From contig NZ_JAKNQL010000023.1 of the NCBI RefSeq assembly GCF_022662375.1, positions 1 to 64,000 of the forward strand: a stretch of 64,000 nt of DNA, in the 5' to 3' direction. Below, piece by piece: positions 34,159-40,342 of this stretch. The position numbers and the translations under genes were made by a program. Below the pieces are notes generated by a model. That model was not told the origin of the DNA and did not search any database. It worked only from the letters and a program-made list of their open reading frames with translations. The first letter of the stretch is position 1. Every line of letters starts with the position of its first letter. Source of the stretch: Pseudomonas sp. CROZ-RG-20F-R04-15. Lineage in GTDB: Bacteria > Pseudomonadota > Gammaproteobacteria > Pseudomonadales > Pseudomonadaceae.

Positions 34159-34331
34159 GTCCGTTGCTCCGCTTCGGCTTCCATTTCATCCAGCTTCTGC
34201 CAGGCCTTGGCCTTGAGCTCTTCGAACTCTTTGGCGTCTGCCACGGGCATTGGCACGAACAGCACGCCATGCTTGGCGAATGTCTCCGCCAGAATCAAAA
34301 CGGCGCGAAGGTCTTTCACATTGGCTCGCAT
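34155..34331 (-). CDS. DUF1382-like small protein
   Basis: ATG 34331 overlaps the helicase-loader stop (ATGA), giving 58 residues. FAKHGVLFVPMPVADAKEFE closely resembles the core of lambda-type DUF1382 proteins. Function unknown. Confidence 0.65.
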   Translation of the reverse strand: MRANVKDLRAVLILAETFAKHGVLFVPMPVADAKEFEELKAKAWQKLDEMEAEAEQRT

Positions 34332-35125
34332 CAGAAACCCTCCTTGCCGCGCTGAGATTCCCAATCGAAAGGCAGAACGATCACCCCGCCCTCGCGCAGG
34401 CGATCCACACAGCGCTCACCCATGGCTGACGGCAAAGCCTTCCCGTCAAGGTTGGAGATGATCACCGTCGGGCGCATCTGCTCGTACCGGCCGTTGATGA
34501 TCGCGAACAGAGTCGTCAGCTCGAAGTCGCTCGGCGTCTCCTTGCTTACGCCAATCTCATCGAGCACCAGCAGCGAAGGACTCACCAAGGCGGCGATGAT
34601 CTGCCCTTCGGCTCGCTCACTGCCTTGGCGGTAGGTCGCGCGGATCTCATGCAGGATTGAGCCGAGCGTTCGGTACGCGGCCGTAGCGGCGGTTTTGCGC
34701 ATCAGCTCGTTGGCAATTGCTGCCCCGAGATGCGTCTTGCCAGTGCCGGGCTTGCCTAGCATCAGCAGGCAGCGACCGGTTTCGGAAATCTCCGGGAATT
34801 TGTCCACGTACTTTCGGCAAACCCGGAGCGCTTCCTTCTGCTCTTTCGATTCCGCGACGTAGCCCTTCAGCGTCTTGGTAGCAAACCGTTTCGGGATCAG
34901 TGCTGCTCCAAGCTTCAGCTGAAGCTCGCACCGCTCCTGAATCTTCGCGCGCTCAGCCTCCTCCTTCTTGGCGATACGCATGCATTCCGGGCAACCGGTC
35001 TTGAATACCTTGCCGAAGATCATGTTGATGGTCTGGGGGAATTGGCCGTGGTCTGCGCATAAGCCAGTGGCCTGCTGGGGTGCTGGCACGGCTGACGGCA
35101 TGGCGAGAACGTTTTCAGATCGCAT
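34331..35125 (-). CDS. DnaC-like helicase loader ATPase
   Basis: 264 residues. Walker A GKPGTGKT (124-131), Walker B LLVLDEIG, and PTVIISNLDGKALP as sensor region. The N-terminal Cys (CADHG, CPECMR) may bind zinc. It would load host DnaB at the phage origin together with the O-like protein, whose gene it overlaps by 11 bp. Confidence 0.88.
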   Translation of the reverse strand: MRSENVLAMPSAVPAPQQATGLCADHGQFPQTINMIFGKVFKTGCPECMRIAKKEEAERAKIQERCELQLKLGAALIPKRFATKTLKGYVAESKEQKEALRVCRKYVDKFPEISETGRCLLMLGKPGTGKTHLGAAIANELMRKTAATAAYRTLGSILHEIRATYRQGSERAEGQIIAALVSPSLLVLDEIGVSKETPSDFELTTLFAIINGRYEQMRPTVIISNLDGKALPSAMGERCVDRLREGGVIVLPFDWESQRGKEGF

Positions 35126-35897
35126 AAGTGCCGTCCTCCCGCTGCTTCAGGCCGGAGGTGTAATCGCGATCGGCGAATCCGGTGTGTCGGGATTGCGGGA
35201 ACGGGTGCACGTTGCTGGCGATCTTGTCCGGGAATATCCCGGTCCAGCCGTTGGAGATTGAGGTGGCGAGAACCTGATCCGGCGCGGCATGACCCAGCAA
35301 CGCCTTGGCCTGCTGCTCACAGCTCTTGGCGGTCAGCGGCTTGCGGATTTCCTTGCGGTGCTGGCACCAGTCGGCCCACGCCTTTTCGGACACGTTCTCA
35401 GGCTTAGCAGTGAGGGGATCGAATTTGCCAGGCTTCGCCGGTGCGCCAGCACCATGCTTTTGATCTTGCTCTTTCTTCTCTTCTCTTCTCTTCTCTTCTC
35501 TGGTCCGCGTTTTGTCCGCATCGCTTGCGGACACATTGCGGACAGAGTTGTTTTTGCGGTCGTTACGCTTGCGCTCGCTGTCGTTGGCCCGGCGCTTTGC
35601 ACTGGCACCGTTGTGCTCGTCAAAGCGAGGCATTACAAGGCTTCCGTCTTCCTGCACGGACGCCCATTCCACCTCGATCATGGCCTGGGTAAAGCCCGGC
35701 CAGCCAACCACTGCGTCCATCGCATCGACGCTGTAGCCGTGCAGCACACCGTCGTCGGAATGGGTGTCGAAGATGCTCCACGCAATGTGCAGTCCGCCAA
35801 TGATCCGAAGTCTGTCCGCTTTCAATGCGGACACCATGCGGAAAACTTTCGGATGTGTCTGAAGGTCGATTCGCATTTTGATCCAGTCCCCGGCCAT
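35115..35897 (-). CDS. O-like phage replication initiation protein
   Basis: 260 residues. The N-terminal winged-helix-like part (KMRIDLQTHPKVFRMVSALK, GGLHIAWSIFDTHSDDGVLH) is followed by a basic/acidic linker (about 100-150, including EEKRREEKKEQ) and a DnaT-like C-terminal region (WADWCQHRKEIRKPLTAKSC). It precedes the DnaC-like gene as in lambda-like phages. Two arrays of GTCCGC/GCGGAC sites lie inside it, so the origin may be within this gene as in lambda O. Confidence 0.75.
   Translation of the reverse strand: MAGDWIKMRIDLQTHPKVFRMVSALKADRLRIIGGLHIAWSIFDTHSDDGVLHGYSVDAMDAVVGWPGFTQAMIEVEWASVQEDGSLVMPRFDEHNGASAKRRANDSERKRNDRKNNSVRNVSASDADKTRTREEKRREEKKEQDQKHGAGAPAKPGKFDPLTAKPENVSEKAWADWCQHRKEIRKPLTAKSCEQQAKALLGHAAPDQVLATSISNGWTGIFPDKIASNVHPFPQSRHTGFADRDYTSGLKQREDGTYAI
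35476..35500. repeat. Pentanucleotide repeat (TTCTC)x5 in the O-like gene
   Basis: Five perfect copies of TTCTC (GAGAA on the coding strand), encoding the charged linker. A five-base unit changes frame when copies are lost or gained. Confidence 0.85.
35501..35544. promoter_or_regulatory. Replication-site array 1 (candidate iterons)
   Basis: GTCCGC at 35503 and 35514, then GCGGAC at 35527 and 35538. Within each pair the spacing is 11 bp, and the pairs face each other around ATCGCTT. The inner core is TGTCCGC-N7-GCGGACA (35513-35533). The array lies in the linker-coding part of the O-like gene. Confidence 0.6.
35801..35844. promoter_or_regulatory. Replication-site array 2 (candidate iterons)
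   Basis: The same design exactly 300 bp from array 1: the core TGTCCGC-N7-GCGGACA (35813-35833), an outer GCGGAAA at 35838 and a degenerate ATCCGA at 35803, all with 11-bp steps. Lies near the 5' end of the O-like gene. Confidence 0.6.
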
Positions 35898-36685
35898 TAC
35901 GCGGCCCTCAGTGCTTTGTCATGGGTGAACAGCCCGTCCCAGGTCTTCTTCATTGGCAGCTCGCCAGCCAGGTACAGGTCGTACAGACGCACGGCGCCCT
36001 TCTTGAGCAGAACTGGAGTGAAGGAAACGAACGGCTCTTTGCCGTGGGGAGTGACTTCGTGCTGATGCTCGGTCATGTACTTGTCACGGGCGTAGGACGC
36101 CACGCGGAAGCGCAGACCGGATTTGCTCTCGTTGTAGAGCCAGTTGCGGCCTTCGAGGAACTTGCCAACCTGCATGACGTTGACCCCATTGAGGCCCTTG
36201 CAGAATTGGGTGTGGGTCATCCCTTCCTTGAACAGGTTCTCCATGGAGTGGATTTTCGAGGCCTGCGCTTCGACCTGGATGGTCAGTTGCAGGCGCTGCT
36301 GCTCAGCCTCGAATGCGATCTGGATAAGATCCATGCGGGACAGTTCGCGTGGTTGGGCGATCTGCCCTTCCAGTTCCTGCCAGCGGTCCACCAGCGCGGC
36401 GGTGAACTCCGGGCTGAGCTGGGCAACCACGACGAAGCTGTCGCGCTTGCACACCTGATACACGCTGACGCTCTGACCGAGGTGATTTCTAACTTCCCCC
36501 ATTGGGGGAAGTTGGACGGTGCCGCGCTCGGCCAGTCGCTCGATGGATTGTTTGACTTTGTCGTGGCGGGAACCGACCAGTTCCGCAATCTCTTGCGACG
36601 ACATAGAGGTTCGCGACACGTTTTCAGAATTAGAAAAACGTGTCGCGACACTGAGGGTATTGCCGGTATTGGGTGAACTGTGCAT
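35897..36685 (-). CDS. Rha-like phage regulatory protein
   Basis: 262 residues from ATG 36685 with GGAG 6 bases upstream. Rha-type N-terminal domain: SSQEIAELVGSRHDKVKQSI with a wing-like YQVCKRDSFVVVAQLSPEF, then a coiled helix and an antirepressor/KilA-C-like C-terminal part (FCKGLNGVNVMQVGKFLEGR, VTPHGKEPFV). Such proteins affect lysis or lysogeny decisions. The first 30 codons contain a long palindrome (36611-36655). One base overlaps the O-like gene. Confidence 0.75.
   Translation of the reverse strand: MHSSPNTGNTLSVATRFSNSENVSRTSMSSQEIAELVGSRHDKVKQSIERLAERGTVQLPPMGEVRNHLGQSVSVYQVCKRDSFVVVAQLSPEFTAALVDRWQELEGQIAQPRELSRMDLIQIAFEAEQQRLQLTIQVEAQASKIHSMENLFKEGMTHTQFCKGLNGVNVMQVGKFLEGRNWLYNESKSGLRFRVASYARDKYMTEHQHEVTPHGKEPFVSFTPVLLKKGAVRLYDLYLAGELPMKKTWDGLFTHDKALRAA
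36611..36655. repeat. Palindromic repeat, copy 2
   Basis: TCGCGACACGTTTT (36611-36624) and AAAACGTGTCGCGA (36635-36648) are perfect 14-bp arms around 10 bases. The 22 bases 36634-36655 are the exact inverse copy of 30572-30593. Lies in the N-terminal coding part of the Rha-like gene. Confidence 0.8.
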
Positions 36686-36717
36686 AATCAGCTCCAGAAC
36701 GTTTTGTTGTATGCAGT

Positions 36718-36749
36718 AAAAAGAGCCGGGATTGCGCCCCGGCTTTTTT
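36718..36749. terminator. Terminator between early regulators and the Rha-like gene
   Basis: AAAAAGAGCCGGG, loop ATTGCGC, CCCGGCTTTTTT: a strong stem with A- and T-runs on either side. It would stop leftward transcripts from the Cro promoter, so the replication operon beyond needs antitermination or its own promoter. Confidence 0.85.
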
Positions 36750-36806
36750 GTGCCTGCGATTTGGTGGTACTCATTGGCAGATCCTCAATAGTCCCTAGGG
36801 GACTGA

Positions 36807-36995
36807 TTAGCCCTTTCTCCCTAGCGACCTGACATTGCTCCGGCTCGGAGATGTTCTGGTCATTCGGTCGAGAGCTGTGTTGATGATTCGCGCAGCCAGC
36901 TGTTGAGGTGTGATTCCTTCGGACTTGGCCAGTAACTCCAGGTCGCTTACACCCTTCCCATCCAGCTGGATTTCCAGCTCTTTTGTTTCAGGCAC
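36807..36995 (-). CDS. Small ribbon-helix-helix-like protein
   Basis: 62 residues from GTG 36995 with GAGGAGG upstream. KELEIQLDGKGVSDLELLAK and ITPQQLAARIINTALDRM fit an RHH fold (short strand, two helices). A likely DNA-binding early regulator. Confidence 0.6.
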   Translation of the reverse strand: MPETKELEIQLDGKGVSDLELLAKSEGITPQQLAARIINTALDRMTRTSPSRSNVRSLGRKG

Positions 36996-37013
36996 GGGGC
37001 CTCCTCGGCGACT

Positions 37014-37202
37014 TCAGGCCACATCGGTCTTTGCGTTAAGCTCTTCCATCATCTGGTTCAGGCCGCGCTCAAGAATTTCTCGAGCAAGGACAGCTTTCTG
37101 TGTGCGCTGGAAACGAGCCATCGCGGTGAGTAGGTCGTCAGCAGCTTCGTCGAGACGAACCTTCGTTGGCCTGTCGTGCATGTGGCTTGGATCAAAGTGC
37201 AT
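37014..37202 (-). CDS. Small ribbon-helix-helix-like protein
   Basis: 62 residues from ATG 37202 with AAGGAG six bases upstream; the longer frame is not supported. PTKVRLDEAADDLLTAMARF then QKAVLAREILERGLNQMMEE resemble CopG/ParD-like RHH proteins. Lies between Cro and the second small regulator. Confidence 0.6.
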   Translation of the reverse strand: MHFDPSHMHDRPTKVRLDEAADDLLTAMARFQRTQKAVLAREILERGLNQMMEELNAKTDVA

Positions 37203-37230
37203 GTGCGGCTCCTTGGTTACGGGTAAATGG

Positions 37231-37470
37231 TTAAGCAGCGGATTTCTTTGGGTGCGCCTCGGCGAGAAGCCAGGCGGGATCGAATGGCTTGCCTTTTTTG
37301 GCGGCCAGATCGGCAATCTTTTTGGCGTATTCGGTTTCGCCGGTGTACTCGGTGCGCGGCAGAGCGTCGGCTTCCAGCCACTTGTAGATAGCGCGCGGGG
37401 TCTTGCCGCAAGCCAGAGCTACGGACGGAACACCACCAGCGTCATCAATCGATTTCTTGAGCGGCCGCAT
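37231..37470 (-). CDS. Cro-like repressor
   Basis: 79 residues with a helix-turn-helix (GGVPSVALACGKTPRAIYKWL) of the Cro/YdaS type; GGAGG lies four bases before ATG 37470. It diverges from the CI-like gene across a 38-bp gap with operators. It should repress CI and open the lytic path. Confidence 0.8.
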   Translation of the reverse strand: MRPLKKSIDDAGGVPSVALACGKTPRAIYKWLEADALPRTEYTGETEYAKKIADLAAKKGKPFDPAWLLAEAHPKKSAA

Positions 37471-37489
37471 AAGGCCTCCGAGTTAAATA

Positions 37490-37561
37490 TGAACTTGCGG
37501 TACATATTATGTCGGAACTGAAAGTACATGCAAGCGCATGCAACCATGTACCCATGGTTCA
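37490..37561. promoter_or_regulatory. Operators and promoter of the cro/cI switch
   Basis: Two 15-bp operators of the form TGNAC(C/T)-N3-GGTNCA: TGAACTTGCGGTACA (37490-37504) and TGTACCCATGGTTCA (37547-37561). On the minus strand TTGCAT (37528-37533) and TAATAT (37504-37509) with 18 bp between could be the Cro promoter; the first operator covers its -10/start side. The second overlaps a possible CI start at 37554. Confidence 0.65.
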
Positions 37562-38291
37562 AATAGAAGATTTACGCTTTGCGTTCATCGCCCGCCTCAA
37601 GAAGGCGCTGGCGGCAAAAGAAATTCCTGAGTGGGGTGCTGGCGCTCGCCTGGCGAAAATGGCCGGAGTCACGCCGAAAGCCACCAGCAAATGGTTGAAC
37701 GGAGAGTCGATGCCGGGCGGAGCAAAAATGCTCGCCGTGGCAAATGCTCTCGGTGTTCGCGTCGAGTGGCTGGAGTACGGGCGCGGCGAGATGGTTGAGG
37801 GAGCGCCGCCTCAAGCTGCAGAGGCTCGGATACCGCCTCGCGGCTTTGAGCTGCAGGATGATCCGAGTTACACCGGAGTTCTCCAGCTCACTGCGCGCGG
37901 CTCCACCGGCGAAGGCGACGATAATCCCCACGTCGAGATTCGTGGCGTCATGGCCTTCAAATCGTCTTGGCTGCGGGCGAACAACCTGAACCAGCGACAC
38001 CTGGACGTCATTTACGCGAACGGGCACAGCATGGAGCCAACCATCAACGACGGCGACGTGCTTCTGGTGGACGAGTCGAAAATCGAGCCGAAGGACGGCC
38101 AGATATTCGCCATGCAGAGCACCACCAAAGGTACGATCGTGAAGCGGTTGGTGAAATCGGACATCGAAGGCTGGATCATCCGGAGCGACAACCCTGACAA
38201 GGCGCGTTACGGTGATGAGGCTCTGCGGGATGGGGAGATAAACGAGGTTCGAATCATCGGGCGCGTGGTATGGCGCGGCGGGATGATCTAA
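37509..38291 (+). CDS. CI-like repressor, S24 family
   Basis: 260 residues from ATG 37509. An ATG at 37554 (MVQIEDLRFAF) is also likely; neither has a ribosome site, so a leaderless message as in lambda PRM is possible. HTH at about residues 40-85 (ARLAKMAGVTPKATSKWL). C-terminal S24 domain with GHSMEPTINDGD (Ser174) and VKRL (Lys212), spaced as in LexA. The linker, about residues 90-150, has no Ala-Gly pair, so the self-cleavage site is unclear. It keeps the lytic genes silent. Confidence 0.88.
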   Translation: MSELKVHASACNHVPMVQIEDLRFAFIARLKKALAAKEIPEWGAGARLAKMAGVTPKATSKWLNGESMPGGAKMLAVANALGVRVEWLEYGRGEMVEGAPPQAAEARIPPRGFELQDDPSYTGVLQLTARGSTGEGDDNPHVEIRGVMAFKSSWLRANNLNQRHLDVIYANGHSMEPTINDGDVLLVDESKIEPKDGQIFAMQSTTKGTIVKRLVKSDIEGWIIRSDNPDKARYGDEALRDGEINEVRIIGRVVWRGGMI

Positions 38292-38305
38292 GAATCAGCA
38301 GCATC

Positions 38306-38332
38306 AAGCCCAGTTCTCAGCTGGGCTTTTTT
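38306..38332 (+). terminator. Terminator of the CI-like gene
   Basis: AGCCCAG, loop TTCTCAG, CTGGGCT, then a T-run, 15 bases after the repressor stop. Confidence 0.88.
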
Positions 38333-38341
38333 ACACCTGCT

Positions 38342-38704
38342 TCACGGCTGCCTGATGTCGATACCGGATGCATAGCCATCGGCGCGAGACTGAGCGAAGG
38401 CGCTGCACGTTATGACGCCCTTCATCGCTCGCGCCGTATCCCAGCCATCCATGTATAGCTTCACCACAGCCGTTCTCCTGAGTTGTGGCATTTCCTTCAC
38501 CTTTCCCTCAAGGCGTAGCCACTTTATGAAATCGCCTTCGTTCAGCCCGTTTTTGAAATCAGAGCATCCTGATAGCCATACCTGCTGAGCATCATAGGTG
38601 GCCTCGTCTGCGTCGTACGGCGCCTTGGGTGTCTCCGTCTCGCCGTAGGCCGAGCAATACACGGTTATCAGTGCCAGCGCGGACGCTGCAATCCGTCTTC
38701 TCAC
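38342..38704 (-). CDS. Exported protein, possible exclusion factor
   Basis: Start GTG 38704 with GGAGG nine bases upstream. 120 residues: basic start and signal peptide (VRRRIAASALALITVYCSA), then a mature domain with two Cys (WLSGCSDFKNG, GVITCSAFAQS). It lies between the repressor gene and the rightward promoter, facing the repressor. Lysogen-expressed exported proteins at such sites are often superinfection-exclusion factors, but no family is recognised. Confidence 0.6.
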   Translation of the reverse strand: MRRRIAASALALITVYCSAYGETETPKAPYDADEATYDAQQVWLSGCSDFKNGLNEGDFIKWLRLEGKVKEMPQLRRTAVVKLYMDGWDTARAMKGVITCSAFAQSRADGYASGIDIRQP

Positions 38705-39107
38705 AATCCACACCCTCCTCTAGTTGACCCCCATTTTAGCGCCTTGCGTCTGGTCCAGATCGGTGAAATGTGTACCTTCGATAAAAATATGTACTTTTGG
38801 TACTTGACCTATGTGAACCATTGGTACATATTTCACCCATCGCAGCGACACACAGCCACTGCGAAGGGCCTCAGCAGACCAGCCGCTCTTTAGCGATACC
38901 GCAAGACCTTGCCGGATCACCACCGGCCCAGATTCGAAGGCAGCGATGAACCGGCCTCAACGGTTCAGAGGGTTGGCAACTGACCCGGGCGTGCAGCGTA
39001 AAGCGCCAAATCCAGTTTTCCGGCGGACAGAGTCGCGGCCGGACAAACAATTTGAGAATCAAGCCGGTGACTGCGCCAGTAGCGGGTCACGGCGGAAAGC
39101 ATCACTG
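38705..39107. other. Gene-free control region
   Basis: About 400 bases without a convincing gene. The left half holds the second operator and promoter set (38764-38835); the right half would be the untranslated leader of the rightward operon. Confidence 0.6.
38764..38835 (+). promoter_or_regulatory. Second operator region and rightward promoter (PL/PR-like)
   Basis: Operators TGTACTTTTGGTACT (38790-38804) and TGAACCATTGGTACA (38814-38828) have the form seen at the cro/cI switch; a half site TGTACC lies at 38771. TTGACC (38804-38809) and CATATT (38827-38832) are spaced 17 bp, and the second operator fills the spacer, so CI would block this promoter. Outer arms TGAAATGTGTACC and GGTACATATTTCA are nearly inverted copies. 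Confidence 0.72.
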
Positions 39108-39131
39108 GAGCGCCTTGGCGACAGGGCGTTC
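39108..39131 (+). ncRNA. Leader hairpin A
   Basis: GAGCGCC / GGCGTTC stem with loop TTGGCGACAG, 26 bases before the start at 39158. The shared tail CAACCGGAGGGCA precedes the ATG. One of three related leaders. Confidence 0.65.
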
Positions 39132-39157
39132 TGGGATGACAACCGGAGGGCAGCACA

Positions 39158-39376
39158 ATGTTCAACATGGCAACTATGGCGGCCGAGGAGTGCCGCGATG
39201 AATCATCTTTCCTCGCTTATCGCGACTGGCTGAACAAGGCTGGAAATGTCCTTGGGCATTACGTCGTTGAGGGATCGCAGGAAGAAAGCGACCTGTTCGA
39301 CCTGTATTCAGATGGCTGCATGCCACGTGAAGCAGCGACTGAGCTTCTTGCGCAACAGGCGACCATCGCGGCATGA
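39158..39376 (+). CDS. Small early protein, hypothetical
   Basis: 72 residues, acidic, soluble (SFLAYRDWLNKAGNVLGHYV). GGAGGG lies 10-15 bases upstream in the conserved leader. First gene of the rightward operon. No family recognised. Confidence 0.6.
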   Translation: MFNMATMAAEECRDESSFLAYRDWLNKAGNVLGHYVVEGSQEESDLFDLYSDGCMPREAATELLAQQATIAA

Positions 39377-39390
39377 CGGTCTTTTCACTG

Positions 39391-39412
39391 ATGCACCTGG
39401 TGACGGGTGCAT
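39391..39412 (+). ncRNA. Leader hairpin B
   Basis: ATGCACC / GGTGCAT, perfect 7-bp stem with loop TGGTGACG, 25 bases before the start at 39438. The tail CAACCGAGGGCAACACG matches leader A. Confidence 0.65.
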
Positions 39413-39437
39413 TGGGAAAACAACCGAGGGCAACACG

Positions 39438-39623
39438 ATGAACAAGGTCATCCACATCACCCTGCGCGGTGAGCTGCAGGTCTTCGCAGACGCCGACCTG
39501 AATGCCTGCATCCGAGAGGCGAACAGGCTCAACGCTGAACGCGGATTCACCAGTGGTGTACGTGTCGTTGAGTGCGAAGACGGCCATCGAATGACGGCGG
39601 CTGACTGCAAGGCTGCTGCTTGA
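39438..39623 (+). CDS. Small early protein, hypothetical
   Basis: 61 residues from ATG 39438: MNKVIHITLRGELQVFADAD, then RVVECEDGHRMTAADCK. A beta-alpha-beta-like layout, no membrane segment. Preceded by leader B. No family recognised. Confidence 0.6.
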   Translation: MNKVIHITLRGELQVFADADLNACIREANRLNAERGFTSGVRVVECEDGHRMTAADCKAAA

Positions 39624-39635
39624 AGATTTCACTGG

Positions 39636-39657
39636 CTGGCCTTGGCGACAGGGCCAG
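39636..39657 (+). ncRNA. Leader hairpin C
   Basis: CTGGCC / GGCCAG stem with loop TTGGCGACAG, identical to the loop of leader A, 32 bases before the start at 39690. The tail has TCAACCG and GGAGGGCAAGACG. Confidence 0.65.
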
Positions 39658-39689
39658 ACGGGAAATCAACCGCCCTGGAGGGCAAGACG

Positions 39690-39905
39690 ATGCCAGACCC
39701 AAATAGCCCAAACGGCTGCTACCAGCGCCACGGTTATACGGTTGAGCGCACGCTGCGCAAGAGCGGCTTCGGTCATCACCGAGCGATCTACGACCAGAAC
39801 GGTCAGCAGGTTCTGAATCGCGCTGGATACGGCGTAGAGATTCAGTTTTGCACTGAGCGCGGATTGATGCTGAAAGATGATCAGGTCCCGCTGCAAACCG
39901 CGTAG
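39690..39905 (+). CDS. Small early protein, hypothetical
   Basis: 71 residues from ATG 39690 (MPDPNSPNGCYQRHGYTVER). Short strands and loops; no membrane segment. Preceded by leader C with GGAGGG. No family recognised. Confidence 0.55.
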   Translation: MPDPNSPNGCYQRHGYTVERTLRKSGFGHHRAIYDQNGQQVLNRAGYGVEIQFCTERGLMLKDDQVPLQTA

Positions 39906-39947
39906 CTGCCATCCACAGCGCTTGAAACGGAATACATGGGCCTGACA

Positions 39948-40308
39948 CGACAGCCTGTCGTTAACTGCCCGATCCTCTCTATGAGAGCGCATCGGGGTGT
40001 GATCTGCGTAGCTCAATGGTAGAGCTACCCCCGACCGGAATAGGGCTGGATGCCCATAGGTTGGAACCGTGGTGGTTGCGGGCTTCGAAACCCGTCGTAG
40101 ATCACACCCCGATGCGGACGAAAATGCGGTCTATAACCGCCCACCTGCATCAAGTCCCGTAGTGCCCAGTAGCACAGGGACTCAAAACCCTGGGCCACGG
40201 CCAGCAGAGGCTGGCGCCGGAGACGTAACCGGCATCACTTCCCCGACACCACCCGAATGCACTCCCCTCCGCGCCCAACGGCAACCAGCGGAGCGGATGA
40301 GTGCATCC
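39948..40308 (+). ncRNA. Dense structured RNA region with a tRNA-like fold
   Basis: No gene lies between 39906 and 40342. Hairpins in order: CGACA/TGTCG (39948-39960), CTCTC/GAGAG (39975-39987), a 21-bp stem 39988-40008 with 40096-40116 (one G-T pair, the rest Watson-Crick), GCGGT/ACCGC (40126-40140), a nested AGTCCC-GTGC / GCAC-GGGACT (40153-40182), CCAGC/GCTGG (40201-40214) and GGATG/CATCC (40295-40308). Inside the long stem are a D-arm (TA GCTC AATGGTA GAGC) and a T-arm-like GCGGG..TTCGAAA..CCCGT, but no normal anticodon arm and no CCA. It may be a stand-alone RNA or the leader of the 40343 gene. Confidence 0.65.
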
Positions 40309-40342
40309 GAGTTTTGTTGGATCAACCACAGAGGTTTCCGTA

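Noticed and set aside
38720..38923. 67-codon frame over the second operator region
   Set aside because: It covers the operators and promoter, has no ribosome site and codes for an unlikely composition.
40001..40103. A normal tRNA gene at the tRNA-like fold
   Set aside because: No 5-bp anticodon stem with a 7-base loop, an oversize middle, an 8-base T-loop and no CCA. Kept only as tRNA-like RNA.
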